From assembly GCA_002254385.1 (NCBI GenBank), contig NJDO01000087.1, forward strand, positions 1 through 7,711: DNA of 7,711 nucleotides, given 5' to 3'. The notes beneath the pieces were generated by a model. It searched no databases, was not told the origin of the DNA, and worked only from the letters and a program-made list of their open reading frames with translations. This DNA comes from Thermoplasmatales archaeon ex4484_6. Lineage in GTDB: Archaea; Thermoplasmatota; Penumbrarchaeia; Penumbrarchaeales; Penumbrarchaeaceae. Shown here piece after piece: positions 4,401-7,711 of the stretch. Position 1 is the first letter of the stretch, and each line of letters begins with the position of its first letter. Made by a program: the position numbers and the translations under genes.

Positions 4401-7400
4401 CTACAGCGGTGGTGCAGGTGGTGCGGGGACCTCCGGCATCCTGGGTGGAGGAGGCGGGGAAGGAGGCTGCGGGCCCGGACGTTTGGCAGGGGCCTGATTG
4501 CCGGATGGGGGTCTGATGTAACCCACATTCCCACCCCCCTGAATATGCGAAGGTGAGACCTGCTTGACCGGAACCTGATTCCGATTCACGGGCGGGCCTT
4601 GATGGGGAAGCTTTCCCCCCTGCAGATGGGCATGGTGGTGGAAATAATGGTGCCTTGGATGGGGGGGATGCATCCTGTGTTCCTTTCTCTTTGTCAGGAT
4701 CAACAACAGTATCAGGACCATGAGGATGAGAAACAGCAGGGCCCCGCCTACAGCTCCCACAAGAATAACTGTCGGGGTGCCCGTTTCCGCCACTTCAACC
4801 GTTATCTCCTCCGAGCTCTCATGCCCCGCCTCATCCCTTGCCAAGATCGTCACCTCATATGTGCCTCCCTTCGAGTAGGTGTGTGCTATCAAGGGCTCCT
4901 CAAGCCATCCCGACTGGTCCCCGTCCCCGAAATCGATGAAGTATGCCTCCACCCCCGAACCCTCATCCGTTGTGAAGGACAGATCGAACAGGACCTCCTT
5001 TCCGGCCTCCGGTGAGGTGGGGGGTGTAACCACGACCTTGGGTCCCACGGCATCCACAAGGAACGTTGCGGTCCTGGTCCTCTCCCTGTTTCCCGCTTCG
5101 TCCACACAGTAATATGTCAGGAAGAACTCTCCCTCCTCTCCCGGAGGAAGGATCCCACCGTTGTATGCCTGCATGTCCCCCTCCCCGTTCCACGAATAGT
5201 AGATGATCGTCCCCTCCGTGGATCTCAGGAATATCATCGGTACATCGGTTATCCACCCCTCATCATCGGGGGAGGAATCCATCGAGAGAACGGTCTCCTC
5301 CGTCACCGTGTCCACCTTGAATTCCATCGACCATGTCAGACCCTTGTTTCCTGCCTGATCGACGGCATGGGCCACGAGAGAGTGCTTTCCATCGGGGATG
5401 ACAAGGGCGGATGAGAACACCTGCTCCGTCCCTCCATCCATTGTGTAATACACGATGGAAGACCCGTACTCATCGGTTGTGAAGAGGGATACCACGGGAC
5501 GGGTTATATACCACCCCAGTGCCCCATCGGGCATGGCAGGGGTTATCTCGGCTTCTATGTCCGGCGAAACGGTATCATACGGGACCTGGAAGCTCCTCAC
5601 CTCTTCCTGGTTGCCGTGGATGTCAATGGAGTGGAAGTAGAATGTGTTGTTCCCCTGAGGGGGTGTGACAGGGTCCCTGTAGACGGTCCACTCCTCGGTT
5701 CCGGACCACCTGTAATAGGTTTCCGCGCTTCTGTCCGAACATGTCAATTCCAGCATCATAGGGGAGGTGTACCATCCGAACCCGTTCTTCTTCTCACCTC
5801 CGGTGTTCAGGATCGTTTCGGGAGGGATCGAGTCCACCTTGAAATGTATGACGACCTCCTCATCCCTGTTTCCCGCCTCATCCACTGCCTGGAGGTGAAG
5901 TGTATTGTCACCCTGGAGGGCAAATATGGTCCCGTTGGACATCTCTCTTGCACCCATACCCCACCAGTAGTCCACTCTCTGCGGGGAAGCTTCCGATCCG
6001 GAGATCGATGTTAGTATCACGGGCAATGTATTGTACCATCCGTTCTCCCCGTCGGGAGAGGTTGGGGTCACCTCGTATTCCAGAAGCGGTGTGTCGGGAT
6101 CGTACTTCAGTGTTATTGTGGTATATTCCTCCTCGTTGCCCGAGAGGTCCTCGCTCCAGTATTCGAAGATGTTGTCCCCTTTCAGGGTCTGTACCGTTCC
6201 GTCATATTCGAAACTGCTTCCCCCGTTCCATCTGTAATATATCTCTCCGGGTTCGGAAGATGCCAGATGGATACCCGGATCCGCCCTGTACCATCCGGAA
6301 GAACCATCCGGGACCGGGCGGTCGAGTTCCAGAGTGGTCTCAGGAGGTGTGTCGTCCGATATGTAGATATCCTTCTGATATGGCTTGAAATCCCTCTTGG
6401 TCACGGTTACCGTCGCATATGCCGGCTGGGAAATGATGAACGGGATGACCACATTTCCGTAGCCGTCCGTCAGACCTTTCGAGGACAGTGAGAGATCCTC
6501 CGAATAGACGGTGACAACGGCATCCTTCACCGCCCTCCCGGATCCATCCTTCACGTTCACGGTGAAGTTGGAATAGTAGTCGGAGGTGTGATCCACCGTT
6601 ACAGAGAAGGATGATATGGGGTTGATCCAGATGGAGGTCTCGGGGGAACCTAGTATGTTGTGCTCCACCCAAGCGTTGTATGCGAACTGGTACGAATTGA
6701 ACCAGGCCCCCCAGCTGTCCACATAATGAGATTTCGCCTCATGAAATATCTCGGCCTGATGCACCCTGCCGTTCTTCATCATCCGGAGCACATCCTCCTG
6801 GATGCCGGGAGCACCCGGAAGGTAATCGTAATAACCAATTCCCCCCTCCGTTGTCCTGGAAGCTCCGACGTAACCGATGGCTCCCCCGTTGGGATTCTCT
6901 ATGAAAGCCTCGGATATTGAATCCCAGTTCGGGTTATCGAACCAGTTGGTCTCGCAGCTCATTGCGGTGATGAAAGGCAGCCTGGGTGACTGGGATATGG
7001 TCCTTGCCTCATCGGTTCCGTAAAGGAATGAAGCATCATTCTGGGGCCCCTCCGTCCACATTGCATAGTAACCGTGTCCCATGTATACGATGGTGGACAG
7101 ACCGGACCTCATTCCCTGGTCCACGTTGGAATAGGTCAGCGCCTTTGCACCGGCCTGCTGCTGGACCTGGCCCACCGAATAGTACTTGTCGGGAGTGTCA
7201 TACACGCTGCTCAGATAGCTCGACCAGAGATACTCGCACTGTCTGGGTCCGTCATCCGTTTCGTGCGTTGTGGAACCGAACAGTCCAACCCTGGAGGTCC
7301 ACGGCCCCACCTCGGGGTTCCTCTCGTATCTCACCACCTTTCTGGCCCAGTTGAGGGTCTCCTGGTCCGTGTCCGAGGACACCCTGCTGACATAGACGTC

Positions 7401-7711
7401 GGGCACGTAATCCGTGATATCCCCGAGTTCGGCCCACTTACCGTCCCCGTCGCCGTCCCAATCGTCATAGCTCCCGTCCAGACATGCAAAGTATGTGTCC
7501 GCCGGAAGTGTGGACGGCTCCCCCTGATACGGGTCCATGTCCCATGCCATCAGGGACGGAACGTACTTGGGTTCGCCTGCAAGCAGGACCCATTTCAGCT
7601 GTTTCCCGTCACCGAAGAAGGTATCATGAACGAACTGCCAGATGGATTGGGCTCCTCCAAGTGACGGATAGGCCCCGTTGACCAGTGAATACTTCACAAC
7701 GGACACCGTGA
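4401..7711 (-). CDS. Gingipain-like C25 cysteine peptidase, membrane-anchored, 5' end cut
   Basis: The frame is open at the right edge. GTG 7706 is only the first possible start in the window, since an in-frame Thr codon precedes it. Residues here are counted from 7706 and total 1101. Residues 1-363 carry most of a peptidase C25 domain: LKWVLLAGEP (37-46), a probable Ca-binding loop DWDGDGDGKW (82-91), the catalytic His211 in GHG, the catalytic Cys251 in AMSCETN, and a closing ILGSPETSIW (351-360). An Ig-like domain follows (about 367-450), then five tandem modules of 86-88 residues (452-884), a PKD domain (885-972, DFGDGD at 925 and HTY at 942), one membrane helix (979-1004), a KRK stop-transfer and a tail. 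The tail has nine His in 1010-1027 and 15 Pro in 1077-1101. The enzyme should cut proteins outside the cell while held in the membrane. The signal peptide and early catalytic domain are beyond the edge. The gene converges on the lipase gene. Confidence 0.92.
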   Translation of the reverse strand, partial: TVSVVKYSLVNGAYPSLGGAQSIWQFVHDTFFGDGKQLKWVLLAGEPKYVPSLMAWDMDPYQGEPSTLPADTYFACLDGSYDDWDGDGDGKWAELGDITDYVPDVYVSRVSSDTDQETLNWARKVVRYERNPEVGPWTSRVGLFGSTTHETDDGPRQCEYLWSSYLSSVYDTPDKYYSVGQVQQQAGAKALTYSNVDQGMRSGLSTIVYMGHGYYAMWTEGPQNDASFLYGTDEARTISQSPRLPFITAMSCETNWFDNPNWDSISEAFIENPNGGAIGYVGASRTTEGGIGYYDYLPGAPGIQEDVLRMMKNGRVHQAEIFHEAKSHYVDSWGAWFNSYQFAYNAWVEHNILGSPETSIWINPISSFSVTVDHTSDYYSNFTVNVKDGSGRAVKDAVVTVYSEDLSLSSKGLTDGYGNVVIPFIISQPAYATVTVTKRDFKPYQKDIYISDDTPPETTLELDRPVPDGSSGWYRADPGIHLASSEPGEIYYRWNGGSSFEYDGTVQTLKGDNIFEYWSEDLSGNEEEYTTITLKYDPDTPLLEYEVTPTSPDGENGWYNTLPVILTSISGSEASPQRVDYWWGMGAREMSNGTIFALQGDNTLHLQAVDEAGNRDEEVVIHFKVDSIPPETILNTGGEKKNGFGWYTSPMMLELTCSDRSAETYYRWSGTEEWTVYRDPVTPPQGNNTFYFHSIDIHGNQEEVRSFQVPYDTVSPDIEAEITPAMPDGALGWYITRPVVSLFTTDEYGSSIVYYTMDGGTEQVFSSALVIPDGKHSLVAHAVDQAGNKGLTWSMEFKVDTVTEETVLSMDSSPDDEGWITDVPMIFLRSTEGTIIYYSWNGEGDMQAYNGGILPPGEEGEFFLTYYCVDEAGNRERTRTATFLVDAVGPKVVVTPPTSPEAGKEVLFDLSFTTDEGSGVEAYFIDFGDGDQSGWLEEPLIAHTYSKGGTYEVTILARDEAGHESSEEITVEVAETGTPTVILVGAVGGALLFLILMVLILLLILTKRKEHRMHPPHPRHHYFHHHAHLQGGKLPHQGPPVNRNQVPVKQVSPSHIQGGGNVGYIRPPSGNQAPAKRPGPQPPSPPPPPRMPEVPAPPAPPL
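4404..4679 (-). other. His-rich and Pro-rich cytoplasmic tail of the peptidase
   Basis: After the membrane helix and KRK, residues 1010-1027 contain nine histidines, including HHH at 1023-1025. Residues 1031-1076 are rich in Gly, Gln, Pro and Asn. Residues 1077-1101 contain 15 prolines in 25 positions. The positive charge after the helix implies that this segment lies in the cytoplasm. It is probably disordered. Metal binding by the histidines and partner binding by the polyproline are possible but unproven. Confidence 0.65.
5055..6353 (-). repeat. Five tandem Ig-like/OmpL47-like modules in the C25 peptidase
   Basis: The protein repeats one unit five times. Units begin at 6353, 6095, 5834, 5576 and 5312 (residues 452, 538, 625, 711 and 799) and are 86, 87, 86, 88 and 86 residues long. 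Most units share D(T/S)..P near the start, then a (D)G..GWY segment, then YY.W.G or a variant, then a G.N.. turn and D..GN before a final V-rich strand. The pattern matches the stress-bearing beta-sandwich repeats common in archaeal and bacterial surface proteins (Ig-like, OmpL47 or chitobiase C-terminal type). They probably act as a stalk holding the peptidase away from the membrane. Identity between units is modest at both protein and DNA level, so this is old duplication rather than a fresh array. Confidence 0.8.

Noticed and set aside
7704..7706. GTG 7706 as the true start of the C25 peptidase
   Set aside because: The frame continues upstream to the window edge, and the catalytic domain already begins mid-domain here with no signal peptide.
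1..7711. CRISPR array, tRNA, rRNA or insertion sequence
   Set aside because: The intergenic gaps are short (at most 216 bp) and hold no regularly spaced repeats, tRNA-like folds or terminal inverted repeats; no transposase-like protein is encoded.

Overview
The window looks archaeal. Two plus-strand genes are preceded by the same BRE/TATA-like element (GCAACCTTTATT) at almost the same distance from their start codons, too close to leave room for more than a very short leader. Two other genes carry Shine-Dalgarno sites matching the archaeal 16S tail, each exactly 7 nt from its ATG. Arginine is often AGG/AGA and isoleucine often ATA. The window also encodes large modular exoproteins (C25 peptidase, Ig-like repeats, PKD, C-terminal membrane anchor, PPC-like modules). 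This mix fits a Thermoplasmatota-type euryarchaeon, but the lineage is an inference from style, not from a marker gene.

Layout. (1) 1-1219, minus strand: a secreted protein with a signal peptide, one PPC-like module and the start of a second, cut off by the left edge. (2) 1220-1435: divergent promoter region. (3) 1436-2239, plus: an MBL-fold metallo-hydrolase. (4) 2240-2335: a short gap with a GC-rich palindrome and a second copy of the promoter element. (5) 2336-3214, plus: an unrecognised 292-residue protein with a probably helical N-terminus and a C-terminus resembling a B3/AbrB-type DNA-binding pseudobarrel. (6) 3252-4373, plus: a complete patatin-like phospholipase, probably co-transcribed with (5). 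(7) 4374-4400: a 27-bp convergent gap with a small inverted repeat. (8) 4401-7711, minus: a gingipain-like (C25) cysteine peptidase with an Ig-like domain, five tandem modules of 86-88 residues, a PKD domain, one membrane helix and a His-rich, Pro-rich tail. Its N-terminus lies beyond the right edge.

How the genes relate. The two minus-strand genes belong to the cell-surface or secreted apparatus. The three plus-strand genes encode cytosolic proteins. The most open question is the two-gene unit of the unknown protein and the patatin-like lipase: a possible regulator or nucleic-acid binder next to a membrane-lipid hydrolase. No CD-NTase, toxin, transposase, integrase, CRISPR array, tRNA or rRNA is visible, so a defence role is only a hypothesis. 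No intergenic stretch exceeds about 220 bp.
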